A DNA stretch of 37,288 bases from Allochromatium humboldtianum (GCF_013385175.1 NZ_JABZEO010000024.1:1-37288); one strand, 5' to 3'; numbered from the stretch's first letter, positions 7,174 to 16,612 are shown. Program-made: numbers and translations. Notes: generated by a model not told the origin, from the letters alone.

Positions 7174-10100
7174 TCAATCCCGCCCAGGCATCGGCGGCTT
7201 GCCCTTGTTCGCGCCGCCCCCCGTCGGGGCGTCGACAACAGCCGATCCCTTTTGGTTCGGCTTACCGCTGAATCCCGTGTCGGTCGATGCAGACGGGGCC
7301 GACACAATCATGGTCGGTTCGCTCGATCCACCACTCATGGCCCCGATCTCTGGAAGACCACCGCCAGACGAGGAGCCTCCTCCCGTTTCGACGACCTGAC
7401 TGTGCGTCTCAACCGTATTGGTATGGCTCTGGGTCTCCACGGTTCGGGTTTCCACGGGTGAACCGCTGCCATTTAAGGCGGAACTGTTCTCTGTCTGCGC
7501 CGGACCGCTTCCCATAAATCCACTTGTCGGCTCGTTGGGCTGTACCGGTGCGGGAGATCCTTGGGACGCCGGCTCATTAGACGTGGCCGTCGACGAGTTT
7601 GTTGCACTCGTTGTTCCGGATTCGATCGTCCCGCTGCTCATAGTCTGGCTTTGAGCTTGAGTACCGGGCTCTGTATGGCTGCTGGGTGTCGGCGCTGAGG
7701 CAGAGAGCGACGATTCCATCGGTGCCGCCGTCGTATGACTATGGTTTGCTCCCTGGTTTGGCTGTGCTGCCGGCTCGTTTTGAACGTTCGTTGGACCAGT
7801 TGCCTGTTGACCTTGGCCTGTCTGCACCTGTTCAGTGGGCGTTACCGGCTGCGTCGTCGGCATGGCCTGCCCCTGCGACGGTTGAGTTTCCTGGGGCGTT
7901 ACCGGCTGCGTCGTCGGCATGGCCTGCCCCTGCGACGGTTGAGTTTCCTGGGGCGTTACCGGCTGCGTCGTCGGCATGGCCTGCCCCTGCGACTGTTGAG
8001 GCTCCTGGGGCGTCACCGGCTGATTGGAAGCCATGGGTGACAGCCCTTGGGACGGTGGCGATGCCGACTCGACCGATGCTGCGTTTGACGTTGCCGGCGA
8101 CGGATTCGGCGTCTGACCCTGTGCCGATTGTGCCTCCCCCAGGGCGGACGTCTGTCCGCTCTGGAGCGCCAACGCACTGGCGTCCGAGCGCTGCATAAGC
8201 GTCTGAACGTCGCTCATTGCACCGCCGCTGGTAGCGTCCGCTGTGGCTGTCAGCCGCAGCACGCCTCCGCTTCCGAGGTCTTGCTGCAAACGCGCCTCGT
8301 CAATCGAGACCGTCATACCCGCCCCCCCGGCAGCGATAGAAGCGGTCATGGCGCTGGCCACGGCCCCCTGGCTTGCGCCCGCCTCACCGTGACCGCCCGT
8401 CGGTGCGGTCGATGGGCCACTGTCGTTTGTCGCATTCATGGAACTGGGACTGCCCTGAGCGCTCGCGGCCTGGCTCAAGGCCGGCGAGTCGCCTTGAGTA
8501 CCAAATGTCGAGTTCTGGGACGTGCCGTGTGATGATCCAGGCTCATTCGATTGAAGCGATCCAGTCGGTGCTCCAGCGCCCCCCGCCTGGAACCCCGAAG
8601 CGCCTGCGCCTTGATCAGCGGCCATAGCCGACTGGCTGGCGGAACTGTAGGCGGGTGCCGGGTACGATGTCGTCGCACTGTCCAGATTGGCCTGCCCGCC
8701 CTGGAGTGCCAACGCGCTCGCCTCGGTGTGCTGGCGAAGCGTGGCGACATCCGACATCGAACCTGGGGAGGCTCCGGCATCGGCCGTGGCCGTTTGCCGA
8801 AGACTTCCGCCGAATCCGAGATCGTTTTGCAGGCGAGCGTGATCGAGTACCGGCCCCGAACCTCCAGCCGCACTGTCCATGTGCGTCGACGCGGTTGGTC
8901 CGCCTACCGCCCCAGGCGCGGGGCTGGTGATGGGAACGCCATCCTGTGTCGGGGTACTGCCGAGCAGATCGCGCAGGTAATTGAGAGCGTTTTCCGGCAC
9001 ACCCATCTGCTGAAGACCGGAGAACACGGCATCCAGGGACGAGGAGTTTCCGCCTTGCAGGAAGATTTGGTTTCCAGCCTCAGTGGGAAGCATCGCCATG
9101 TTGGACAGGCCGCGCTGAAGCGCCTGCAATTCGGAGGCATTCAGGCGCTGACCATCCGAACCAATCTCGCCGCGTTGAACGGCGTTCCCAATGAGTCCCT
9201 GCATATCGGCCACCAAATCCTTACCTCTCTGGATGATTTCGTCTCTTCGTGCATCCACTCGACCGGCTGTCTCACGACGCCCAGCGTCGACGGTAGAGCG
9301 GAACCCGCCGCCTTCGCTTTGCAGCTGCTCACGTGATTGGTCAAAGCCACCCATACCCTGACCGCGCCGTTCTCGTTCCTGAGCGGCGAAACCGAGCACC
9401 TTCGGCACATAGGCCTGCGTTTCCTTGTAAGGCGGAATCTTGTTGCCGTGCTTCATCACGGCCCCTTCGCCCGCGTTGTAACCGGCCAGGGCCAGCTGCT
9501 CATTGCCGCCGAATTTATCCATCAGGAAGCGCAGATACTTCGCCGCGCCCTCGATGTTTTGTTGCGGATCGGTCCGCTGGCTGGCCGGCACACCGAAGCG
9601 CTCAGCGGTGGCAGGTATCAACTGGCCAAGACCCACTGCCCCCGCCGGGGAAACGGCATTGGGGTTGTAATTGGATTCGGCGCGAACCAGCCCATGCAGC
9701 AAGGCCGGATCCAGTCCATGGCGCTGCGCGGCCGCATCGATCATGGCACCGAACTGCTCGCGTCGCGCCGCCGTTGTCCGCCCCATAGGCTCACCGCGGG
9801 GGGCGCCATAGTGACCAGCCCCACCAGCGGATCCCATCTGATAATCGACGCCCGCCCCAAAACTGCCAACCTGCGCCTCCACACCGGATCTCAATCCAGC
9901 CAGTGAGCCGGCTTGTGCCGCCAACGCCATGGGATCGACGGCGGTGTGCATGCCGGCGGCCTGCGCCATCTGCAAGGCACCGGCCTGTCCCAGTACCCGA
10001 TGCGACAGATCGCCACTGTTGGCCATTCTGGACAGGGCTTGCCAGGCGGCGGCGGCGGCTTTTTGGTCGTTATTGAGCATGGAACCACGCCCGTGCATCT

Positions 10101-12786
10101 CCATTTGCGGGAGATTGTTCTGTGCCTCGCGCTGGAATTGCGCAAACGCCTCACCCTGACCACTGAAGACAGGCGCCATTTTTGCCATTAGTGCATTGAG
10201 TGCCTCCCCGGATGTCCCCGAGGCCTGTCCTGTGGCACGCATCATGTCGCCATACTGGTTGGTGACTTGGGCACCGCCCAGTTGCTGCGTTCCGCTCGAT
10301 TGCAGCTGTGATTGCATTGAGCGCATGGCGCTCTCGTTGGCGGCGGCCTCATACAGACGGCTGACAGCCTGTTGTGCATTGTCGATCGCCTGGCGCGTCC
10401 GTTCGCTACCCTGCGAGGTTTGGTCGGTATTTTTGTAATCAGATCCCGTTCCCGCTTTTTCGCCCGACGTAGAGGAGACTTTGGTTGAATCGCTCCCTGT
10501 CGTTGCGGTTGTATGCCCTTCACCAAAGGAACCTTCGACGGCTTGGGTATTCCCCTGTTGGGCGTTTGCTCCACCTTGAATACGCACATCCGGCAACATG
10601 GCCAGCGCACGCTTGAGAATGCCGCCGGTCTTCCCGCCATGTCCTCCAGCAAATCGTTGGTCGTGATTGGTGGCCGCTTGCTGTGCCGCGTCGGCGGCCT
10701 GTTGCGCCGCTTGGTTCAGGGCCGCATTGCTGCCTCCAGCGGTTGCCGCCTCCTGGATCGCCTGCTGGGCGGCGCGGGCGGCCTGTTCGACGCCCGCCGC
10801 CGACGTGCGCCGATCCATCGGCAAACTGGTATCGCGACTCTCCTCGCCCGCGCTCTGACTGATGCCACCCAGCAGATTTTTTGAAACGGTGAGTCCTTCG
10901 GAAAACGCGAAGCTGTTGTTGGAACCGGCCCGTGTTGTTGTGCCGCTCTGCGTTTGCGATCCATCCGTGCTTGTCACTCCGGCTTCCCGTGCCGTACCGG
11001 ATGTGAAATCTGTTTGAGACGACCCGCCTGTGCCGGCCGTTTGCGTCTGCGTGGCGGATTCTTTGAGACCTTCCGCCACATTCAAGAGCTTTCCAACGCT
11101 CTCATTGACGCCGGATTTGGCCGAGAGCGTTTGCTGGCTGCTGTAGCCCATCGCGTCGCTCAGTCCACTGCCCACGGAGATCGTCGACAGGCCGCCGGAA
11201 CCGAAGACGGCATTGGCGTCACCGCTAACAGGGGCCGAGCCCAAGCCGCCCGCCAACGCCGTTTGAGCGCCATACAAGTTGGCCAATTTGCCGAGGGCCA
11301 TATCGCGATGTGCGGAGGCGCCGGCTCCACCGCTTCCGCCAGCGCCTTTCATTTCTCCACCGACATCCGGATTGTAGCGAGGCATCTCGGAACTGGTGAG
11401 GCGACTCACCATTTGCGAGAGCGCGAACATGCTGCCGGTCAAAATTGCAAACGTCATGAATGGCGCATTTGCAATCATCTTGCTGGCCGTAATGGTCGAG
11501 ACCATCACATGCCGCATGAGGCCGGATACATATTCAACCGTAACGCCGGCTGTTCCAGGTTGCGAGTAGTTTTCAATTTCCACCTGATACCAAGCCATGA
11601 CGATCGCCATGACAGGTGTCCAGCTTTGGGTCCAGATGCCAAACATGACGTAAGAACCGGCGGTTTTCAAACCGCTCTGTGGATTGGCCACGACAACAAA
11701 CATGATCAGGGGGGTTGCCGCGATAAAAATAAAGAACAGGATGTCCATCATTTTCGGGGCGGTTGTTGACATCATAAAGGCCGTATAGCTGTACTCCTCG
11801 GCCCACCTGAAAAGCCCATTGTCAGCCCTGATGACATTCATCTGGTCGATGGGACTTGAGGCGTTTAAGGCCAGTTGCGCGGCAATCGAGTAGGTCATCA
11901 CATTGGTCAATGCCAATGCGTCGATTCGACCAATATCATCGGTGACATTAGCCACCAGCGTCAGAGCATCATCCAGTGAAATATCGCTGGTATTTCCACG
12001 ATAGCGACGACTGGTGGATTGATTCACGATCCCTTGAGCCGCAGACGTAAACGCACCAAATTCGCCCGAATCGATCGCTGAAGCGACGCCTAAAAGATGG
12101 GACCGCGCCCCTGAGCAGCTGGTCGCTTCGCCGCCGCCACCGCCATCTTGATAGGGTTTGTCTTGGGTATAGATGACCGTCGAGCCCGAGCGGGTCATCG
12201 TGTTGGCAAATTCCTCAAGGACGTTGCTGACTTTGTGAAACCGGATGTTGGAGAGATCGCTTCCACCACAATACCGAATACCATTGCGCATGGTTTCGGC
12301 CAGATTACGATCCAGGCACTTCAATGGATCACTAGGGCACGAGGCAAAACCCAGCAAGACTTTAGCCGGCGTAAAGGGATGCTCGGCTCCTGTAACCGAA
12401 ATCGGATATCCGTCAACGCCGGATACCGCTGTTTCGATCTTCTCGGTCATATACAGCGCAAAGGCACCAGCCACGGCGCCGGGGATGGCGATGGCATAGG
12501 GCACATTGTCAACCACGATAGGTGCGGCTTCGTGATTGAATTGCTCGATAACCACGGTGGTCTTGGGCAAGAAGGCGCCCCAGACCACAATCAGTTGCAG
12601 CAACATCACATCAAGCCGCAATCCTTTCTGTAATACCCCTTGAGCCAATATAAAAATCAAAGACAAGACCAATCCTGTCTGCAAAGCGCTCGCGATCCAG
12701 GATTCCTGGCCGAAGAACAGCGCCATGCCGTTCATGGCCACGCCCAAGGTTTGCGGGTCCGATATGGTATAGATCGTATAGGACAT
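7174..12786 (-). CDS. traG: TraG mating-pair protein with embedded SLT transglycosylase
   Basis: An 1870-residue inner-membrane protein, about twice the F TraG length. The N-terminal part (about 1-480) has the TraG_N pattern with membrane segments (WIASALQTGLVLSLIFI, LLQLIVVWGAFLP, ILFFIFIAATPLIMFVVV, MLFALSQM-like). Then comes a long Gly/Ser/Gln/Ala-rich periplasmic part. At about 1005-1145 lies a lytic transglycosylase domain of the SLT/GEWL fold (HGLDPALLHGLVRAESNYNP, AVGLGQLIPATAERFGV, QNIEGAAKYLRFL, LALAGYNAGEGAV) with the expected catalytic Glu in RAESNYNP. The C-terminus is low in complexity and carries two copies of a roughly 57-residue module (ARLQxDLGxGG…SALALQ) and three 19-residue repeats (QPVTPQETQPSQGQAMPTT). 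In F, TraG stabilises mating pairs and mediates entry exclusion. Here it would also cut peptidoglycan (inference). Confidence 0.93.
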   Translation of the reverse strand: MSYTIYTISDPQTLGVAMNGMALFFGQESWIASALQTGLVLSLIFILAQGVLQKGLRLDVMLLQLIVVWGAFLPKTTVVIEQFNHEAAPIVVDNVPYAIAIPGAVAGAFALYMTEKIETAVSGVDGYPISVTGAEHPFTPAKVLLGFASCPSDPLKCLDRNLAETMRNGIRYCGGSDLSNIRFHKVSNVLEEFANTMTRSGSTVIYTQDKPYQDGGGGGEATSCSGARSHLLGVASAIDSGEFGAFTSAAQGIVNQSTSRRYRGNTSDISLDDALTLVANVTDDIGRIDALALTNVMTYSIAAQLALNASSPIDQMNVIRADNGLFRWAEEYSYTAFMMSTTAPKMMDILFFIFIAATPLIMFVVVANPQSGLKTAGSYVMFGIWTQSWTPVMAIVMAWYQVEIENYSQPGTAGVTVEYVSGLMRHVMVSTITASKMIANAPFMTFAILTGSMFALSQMVSRLTSSEMPRYNPDVGGEMKGAGGSGGAGASAHRDMALGKLANLYGAQTALAGGLGSAPVSGDANAVFGSGGLSTISVGSGLSDAMGYSSQQTLSAKSGVNESVGKLLNVAEGLKESATQTQTAGTGGSSQTDFTSGTAREAGVTSTDGSQTQSGTTTRAGSNNSFAFSEGLTVSKNLLGGISQSAGEESRDTSLPMDRRTSAAGVEQAARAAQQAIQEAATAGGSNAALNQAAQQAADAAQQAATNHDQRFAGGHGGKTGGILKRALAMLPDVRIQGGANAQQGNTQAVEGSFGEGHTTATTGSDSTKVSSTSGEKAGTGSDYKNTDQTSQGSERTRQAIDNAQQAVSRLYEAAANESAMRSMQSQLQSSGTQQLGGAQVTNQYGDMMRATGQASGTSGEALNALMAKMAPVFSGQGEAFAQFQREAQNNLPQMEMHGRGSMLNNDQKAAAAAWQALSRMANSGDLSHRVLGQAGALQMAQAAGMHTAVDPMALAAQAGSLAGLRSGVEAQVGSFGAGVDYQMGSAGGAGHYGAPRGEPMGRTTAARREQFGAMIDAAAQRHGLDPALLHGLVRAESNYNPNAVSPAGAVGLGQLIPATAERFGVPASQRTDPQQNIEGAAKYLRFLMDKFGGNEQLALAGYNAGEGAVMKHGNKIPPYKETQAYVPKVLGFAAQERERRGQGMGGFDQSREQLQSEGGGFRSTVDAGRRETAGRVDARRDEIIQRGKDLVADMQGLIGNAVQRGEIGSDGQRLNASELQALQRGLSNMAMLPTEAGNQIFLQGGNSSSLDAVFSGLQQMGVPENALNYLRDLLGSTPTQDGVPITSPAPGAVGGPTASTHMDSAAGGSGPVLDHARLQNDLGFGGSLRQTATADAGASPGSMSDVATLRQHTEASALALQGGQANLDSATTSYPAPAYSSASQSAMAADQGAGASGFQAGGAGAPTGSLQSNEPGSSHGTSQNSTFGTQGDSPALSQAASAQGSPSSMNATNDSGPSTAPTGGHGEAGASQGAVASAMTASIAAGGAGMTVSIDEARLQQDLGSGGVLRLTATADATSGGAMSDVQTLMQRSDASALALQSGQTSALGEAQSAQGQTPNPSPATSNAASVESASPPSQGLSPMASNQPVTPQEPQQSQGQAMPTTQPVTPQETQPSQGQAMPTTQPVTPQETQPSQGQAMPTTQPVTPTEQVQTGQGQQATGPTNVQNEPAAQPNQGANHSHTTAAPMESSLSASAPTPSSHTEPGTQAQSQTMSSGTIESGTTSATNSSTATSNEPASQGSPAPVQPNEPTSGFMGSGPAQTENSSALNGSGSPVETRTVETQSHTNTVETHSQVVETGGGSSSGGGLPEIGAMSGGSSEPTMIVSAPSASTDTGFSGKPNQKGSAVVDAPTGGGANKGKPPMPGRD
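7837..8007 (-). repeat. Three 57-bp tandem coding repeats in traG
   Basis: Direct repeats begin at 7837, 7894 and 7951, with a partial fourth at 8008. The first two are almost identical and the third has drifted. Each encodes 19 Gln/Pro/Thr-rich residues. Copy number may vary by slippage without breaking the frame. Confidence 0.9.
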
Positions 12787-12799
12787 GGGGTCGGCCTTC

Positions 12800-14272
12800 T
12801 TAATTCGATCCGGTCGAGAATGGCGAAACAGTCAATCGCTGCACGTTGATGACCGCCTGCGTTGTGTGGTTAAAGGAGTCCATCATCTTTTCCCAATTCG
12901 GACGAATGGCGATGAGGGCCGCAGACTTTTCTTTAAGTTCAGCCTCAAAAGCAGGCGGTGGCGTGGCCTTGGTTTGCTTGGTAAAGACATTTTTACCGAT
13001 ATTGACGAACTCGACGCCCATTTGGTAGGCAAAAAAATCCGGCAGGAACTTGGCAACCTGTTCGCCGATCATGGCCACGGCACCGGGCGATTTTTGGATT
13101 TCCAGCAGCTGGCGATAGATCGGCATCGGCATGACGGCCAGCAGTTGTCGGGCGCGGGTGGACAGCCCGCCTTCCCCGCCATTGAGAATCGAGCCGACGA
13201 TCGAGTCGGCGGTGTAATCAGCCACCCCGGTCGGTTCAGCCACCCCGAACATGGCCAGATTCACCGCATCCTCGACCCCGCCCCAGGTGCCCAGGGGGAT
13301 GTTGCCTGTGATCGGCCGGGTGCAGTTCTCACCGCCACACTTCCAGACCGGCACACCGTCTTTGACGTGGCGACGCGGGTAAAAAAGGACATCCCAGGTC
13401 GGGATCGAGGCACCCAGGTATTCGGCCGGTTTGTCGCACCGCTCGGCTGAAACCCCGGATGGACAGGTATTGGTGCTGGCCTCGTTGGAGTCTGCATCCG
13501 GCAGCACAATCACCGTACCGTAGAGCCCCATGACCAGTTCAATGGCCTCCTGTTCGCTCAGGAAGGCTTTCAGGGTATTGGCGCCGTTGTTGAGCGTTTC
13601 CTTGGCGGCACGGTAGACCAGATTGCCGACGACGGGATTTTCCTCGGCGACGTTTTCCTTGACGTCCTCGCTGACGGTCTTGCTCTGCGACTTGTTCTCA
13701 CCGGCGACCCAGTCGGCGGTCTTGTTGGCGGCGCTGGCCAGATGCGTCCCGATCTTGCGCGCGCGCTCGGCGAGCTTCTCAAAACCGTTGTCGCTGAACA
13801 TGGCGTTGGCGATGGCGCAGGTGTTCTTGGCCAGGGCGTTGAGTTCGCGAATCGCCGCTTCAAGTTCGCTCAGAATGGCGGCACACGGGTCACACATGGC
13901 CTGGATCGCCGCCTTGATGGCATAGCCGACAGCGGCTGAGGCCAGCGAGCGCAACAGTTGCTCGAACTGCTCGCCATTGATGAAGCTGAAAGAGCCGAAG
14001 AAGATGTCGATACCGCCGCAGCCGGCATCGATGCGCGGCGCGGCAAACTGCACGATATTGATGCCGCGCCCCATGGGGCGTAGTGTCATCGATCCGCCAT
14101 AGATTCCGTGCAGCCGCTGCGTTTCAATCGCCTGGGCGTTAGTGGACGTTCCCACGAACATTTCGTTCATGGCTTCCTTCAAGCCCGCTTGCGTCGGCGA
14201 CGACAGCAGAACCAGGATGACGGAAAGCCCCATCACAAATAGCTGAGGGGCGCGCGAAATGGGTCTGCGCAT
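12800..14272 (-). CDS. traH: TraH, pilus assembly / mating-pair protein
   Basis: A 490-residue exported protein. The ATG at 14272 has AGG 8 nt upstream. A TTG two codons earlier overlaps the traF stop and is less likely. A signal peptide (PQLFVMGLSVILVLLSSPTQA) is followed by the TraH signature region: a Gly-rich start (RLHGIYGGSMTLRPMG), APRIDAGCGGIDIFFGSFSFI, AIQAMCDPCAAILSELE, and a C-terminal predicted helical region. F TraH is about 458 residues, so the length fits. TraH works with TraF, TraU, TraW and TrbI in F pilus assembly and retraction in the periplasm and outer membrane. The gene lies between traF and traG as in F. Confidence 0.95.
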   Translation of the reverse strand: MRRPISRAPQLFVMGLSVILVLLSSPTQAGLKEAMNEMFVGTSTNAQAIETQRLHGIYGGSMTLRPMGRGINIVQFAAPRIDAGCGGIDIFFGSFSFINGEQFEQLLRSLASAAVGYAIKAAIQAMCDPCAAILSELEAAIRELNALAKNTCAIANAMFSDNGFEKLAERARKIGTHLASAANKTADWVAGENKSQSKTVSEDVKENVAEENPVVGNLVYRAAKETLNNGANTLKAFLSEQEAIELVMGLYGTVIVLPDADSNEASTNTCPSGVSAERCDKPAEYLGASIPTWDVLFYPRRHVKDGVPVWKCGGENCTRPITGNIPLGTWGGVEDAVNLAMFGVAEPTGVADYTADSIVGSILNGGEGGLSTRARQLLAVMPMPIYRQLLEIQKSPGAVAMIGEQVAKFLPDFFAYQMGVEFVNIGKNVFTKQTKATPPPAFEAELKEKSAALIAIRPNWEKMMDSFNHTTQAVINVQRLTVSPFSTGSN

Positions 14273-14274
14273 GA

Positions 14275-15270
14275 TCAATACCTTTTTTCGATGAGTTCCT
14301 GGACTTTCGGCGTCAGCGCTTTCGGGTCTTGTTCCATCGCCTGTCCCGCCTCCTGGATGTCCTGGGTGGTCAGCAGTCCGCGCTCCATGGGGAAAGCGTT
14401 CAGGCGATCCTTGTCGCCCAGCAGTCCGGCCATGTCGCCGGCCACGAGCAGTCGTTCCTCCAAAAGATCCTGAGAGAGCATCCCCTGGGTGATGACGGTC
14501 AGGGTTTCGGGCGGCACGACCAGGACAGTGGCGGGGCGCACTTGGATTTTGAGGACGCTCGACTGGCCTTCGTCCTTGAGCACCTCATCCTCTTCGGCCA
14601 TCCATTCGGGACGCGATCCGTCTGGGGTGATGTAGCTCACGACGAAACCGCGCTCCTTGGCTGTTCGCGCGATGATGGGGTATTGCATGGAGCAAAAGGG
14701 GCAGGTTTCATCCACGAAGACCCAGAGTCCGGCCCGTGCCGCAATGGTCTGTACCGCCTCGCGCTTCTGCTGATTGGTGAAATTGGCGAAGGATCCACGC
14801 GCGGCCGAGGAAAAGGGATAGCGATTGCTCTCATCGAGCAACGGATCGAGCAGCGCCTGGCGTTTGAACTCATGGGCGAAGTTGCTCGCCTTGTCGAGCA
14901 TCACGCGCGTGGCGTAGCGATAGCTGGCCACATTCTCGGGCGTGGGGTTGTCGACGGCCTCGTTGAGGACCGAGGGGTAATACTCTTTGAACCACTCCAC
15001 ACTCAACGGTGGAGGAGTTTCAGGCGTTGATGCCGGTGCGGGAGCAATGACGGCGGGCGGGGGGAACTCCGGCGGGAGTGGTTCCGGCGGCGGTTCAGGT
15101 TCGATCTCATACCAGAACCAGCCACGCTCTTTTTCCTGGATAAAGGAATCCACCACGCCGGCGTGTAGGGGGGCGCTTGGCAGGAGGCCAAGGAGCGCGG
15201 CGATTGCAAAAGTACCGACACGACGAACGCAGTGGCGATCGGCTAAGATATCGGGCACTGCTTCGAACAT
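14275..15270 (-). CDS. traF: TraF, thioredoxin-fold pilus assembly protein with CPFC
   Basis: A 331-residue periplasmic protein with a signal peptide (VGTFAIAALLGLLPSAPLHA), a Pro-rich linker (PEPPPEPLPPEFPPP) at about 55-95, a helical region and a thioredoxin-like domain. In that domain WVFVDETCPFCSMQYP (about 183-198) gives a CxxC active site, and the strand VVSYITPDG follows. F TraF has the fold but lacks a CxxC pair, so this protein may keep disulfide reductase or isomerase activity. That would suit the Cys-rich TraN, TraU and TraH made by the same operon. The stop overlaps the traH start region (TGATCATG). Confidence 0.92.
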   Translation of the reverse strand: MFEAVPDILADRHCVRRVGTFAIAALLGLLPSAPLHAGVVDSFIQEKERGWFWYEIEPEPPPEPLPPEFPPPAVIAPAPASTPETPPPLSVEWFKEYYPSVLNEAVDNPTPENVASYRYATRVMLDKASNFAHEFKRQALLDPLLDESNRYPFSSAARGSFANFTNQQKREAVQTIAARAGLWVFVDETCPFCSMQYPIIARTAKERGFVVSYITPDGSRPEWMAEEDEVLKDEGQSSVLKIQVRPATVLVVPPETLTVITQGMLSQDLLEERLLVAGDMAGLLGDKDRLNAFPMERGLLTTQDIQEAGQAMEQDPKALTPKVQELIEKRY

Positions 15271-15287
15271 GAAATATCACCAAAAAG

Positions 15288-16295
15288 TTAAGAGCACACA
15301 TCCGCGAACTCCAGCTTGTAAGTCCTTGGACGGGCTTTGTTCTGTTTCAAGGCCGCTTCAACGGCACTGTTCAAGCGCCGCTCCAGGGCCGGATCGGGCA
15401 ACGCCTGAATGGCGTCCGGCGGCCGGACCGATGCGCCTGGGTTTCCGCCCATGCGTGCGGCAAGACGCCAGTGATACTGCGCATAAAACCCGTCCTTATC
15501 CGCCACCCATCCCGCCGCATGTAGATCGCCCATCAGGCGCATGATGTCGGGAGAAGCCCACTTCCAGCGCGAGGCCATCGCGCGCATTTCCTGAACATGC
15601 GGCATGCGCTCGTCTTCGGGGAGTTTGGCCACTGACCCGCTCAACATCCGCAGATAGCGATAAATGCCGGGGACGTAACCGTTGCGCGCCGAAACACGGT
15701 AGTGCAGGAACGCCTTGCCCGGATCCTTGCGCCCGGCCAGACCCTGCTCATGGATCTGCGCGGCCAAAAAATGCGCTTGTGCAGCCACAATCCCTTTTAC
15801 ATTGTAATGTGTGATTGTAGATTTTTGAAGCACATTTAGGATGTGCTTGGCTGTGGCCTGATTGGGCTTTTGCCGGCTGTTCAGGTACAGCAGAAGGGCC
15901 GCGTTGTAACCGCTTTCCGCCGACTGTCTCTCAGCCGCCAGCGTGTAGAAACGCTCGGCCTGTTTGAGGTTCTTCGGCAATCCGTAGAGCCCCAGGCGTG
16001 CCGCGTCTCCGCGTGCTTGGAGCATGGCGGGCTGCTCATCACGCAGTTTGCCGGCGATCTCGGCCAAGAGCCGCTGACGTTCCGCGACAGACGCCTCCCG
16101 GCTGTCTTCGGCTCGGCGCAACAGATCACAGGCCTGATTGAGCACGGATGGAGCCTTATCGGCCTCGCTTTGGCGCAAGGCGCGGACCACAGGATCCCCC
16201 TTTGGCGCGGATTCGGCCCGCGCTGACGCGATCCCGATCATGCTCCAGACCTGAAGCACCCCCATGAGGAACGCGATGACGGCATGACGTGGCAT
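15288..16295 (-). CDS. Sel1-repeat exported protein in the transfer operon
   Basis: A 335-residue protein with a signal peptide (AVIAFLMGVLQVWSMIGIASARA) and Sel1/TPR-like repeats (ARLGLYGLPKNLKQAERFY, AESGYNAALLLYLNSRQ, AAQAHFLAAQIHEQGLAG, VPGIYRYLRMLSG, IMRLMGDLHAAGWVAD). The start codon overlaps the upstream stop by 1 nt (TGATG). The stretch at 15786-15835 is unusually AT-rich for this gene and contains a palindrome. It is probably a periplasmic scaffold. It is the third Sel1 protein in the locus, and I know of no counterpart in the F plasmid. Confidence 0.8.
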   Translation of the reverse strand: MPRHAVIAFLMGVLQVWSMIGIASARAESAPKGDPVVRALRQSEADKAPSVLNQACDLLRRAEDSREASVAERQRLLAEIAGKLRDEQPAMLQARGDAARLGLYGLPKNLKQAERFYTLAAERQSAESGYNAALLLYLNSRQKPNQATAKHILNVLQKSTITHYNVKGIVAAQAHFLAAQIHEQGLAGRKDPGKAFLHYRVSARNGYVPGIYRYLRMLSGSVAKLPEDERMPHVQEMRAMASRWKWASPDIMRLMGDLHAAGWVADKDGFYAQYHWRLAARMGGNPGASVRPPDAIQALPDPALERRLNSAVEAALKQNKARPRTYKLEFADVCS

Positions 16296-16612
16296 CAGAA
16301 AAAACCTCGCGGGGTGTCGTTACGGGTCGGAATGCCCTCGATCTTTTGCACATCGGCCGGCGGAATCTTGAGATGACTTTCCGGAGCCCATTCCACCTGG
16401 GGGGCGTCGCCCCCGTCCTCGTCCTCGGGGCGCGTGCGTCGTCGCCGTGGATTGAGCGCGACCTGTTCGCGATGGCGCTCGCGGGCTTTTTGATGATCGC
16501 GGCGGGTGCGTGCCTGATCACGTCGCGACCCCGAGAGCACGATCGATAGCGTGACCATGACGGTCACGCCGACTCCAATCAGAAAACCGAGACTGCCGGC
16601 ACTTAAATCCAT
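16295..16612 (-). CDS. Small single-pass membrane protein
   Basis: A 105-residue protein. The start is the ATG at 16612, preceded by GCGGAGG 4-5 nt upstream. An in-frame upstream ATG would lie inside traN's end. One membrane helix (GSLGFLIGVGVTVMVTLSIVL, about 6-26) is followed by a very basic segment (SRRDQARTRRDHQKARERH, RRRRTRP) and an acidic/Pro-rich tail ending DTPRGFF. It has N-out, cytoplasmic-tail topology by the positive-inside rule. No family is recognised. Its position between traN and traF suggests an accessory of the transfer machine. The leader is a TnpB-type palindromic repeat. Confidence 0.65.
   Translation of the reverse strand: MDLSAGSLGFLIGVGVTVMVTLSIVLSGSRRDQARTRRDHQKARERHREQVALNPRRRRTRPEDEDGGDAPQVEWAPESHLKIPPADVQKIEGIPTRNDTPRGFF

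Noticed and set aside
7837-8024. Regular 57-bp repeats considered as a CRISPR array or iterons
   Set aside because: The repeats are directly adjacent with no spacers, lie in frame inside traG and encode a protein repeat.
10954-11769. A 271-codon plus-strand open frame within traG
   Set aside because: It is antisense to the TraG membrane domain. No ribosome site or family signal was found.
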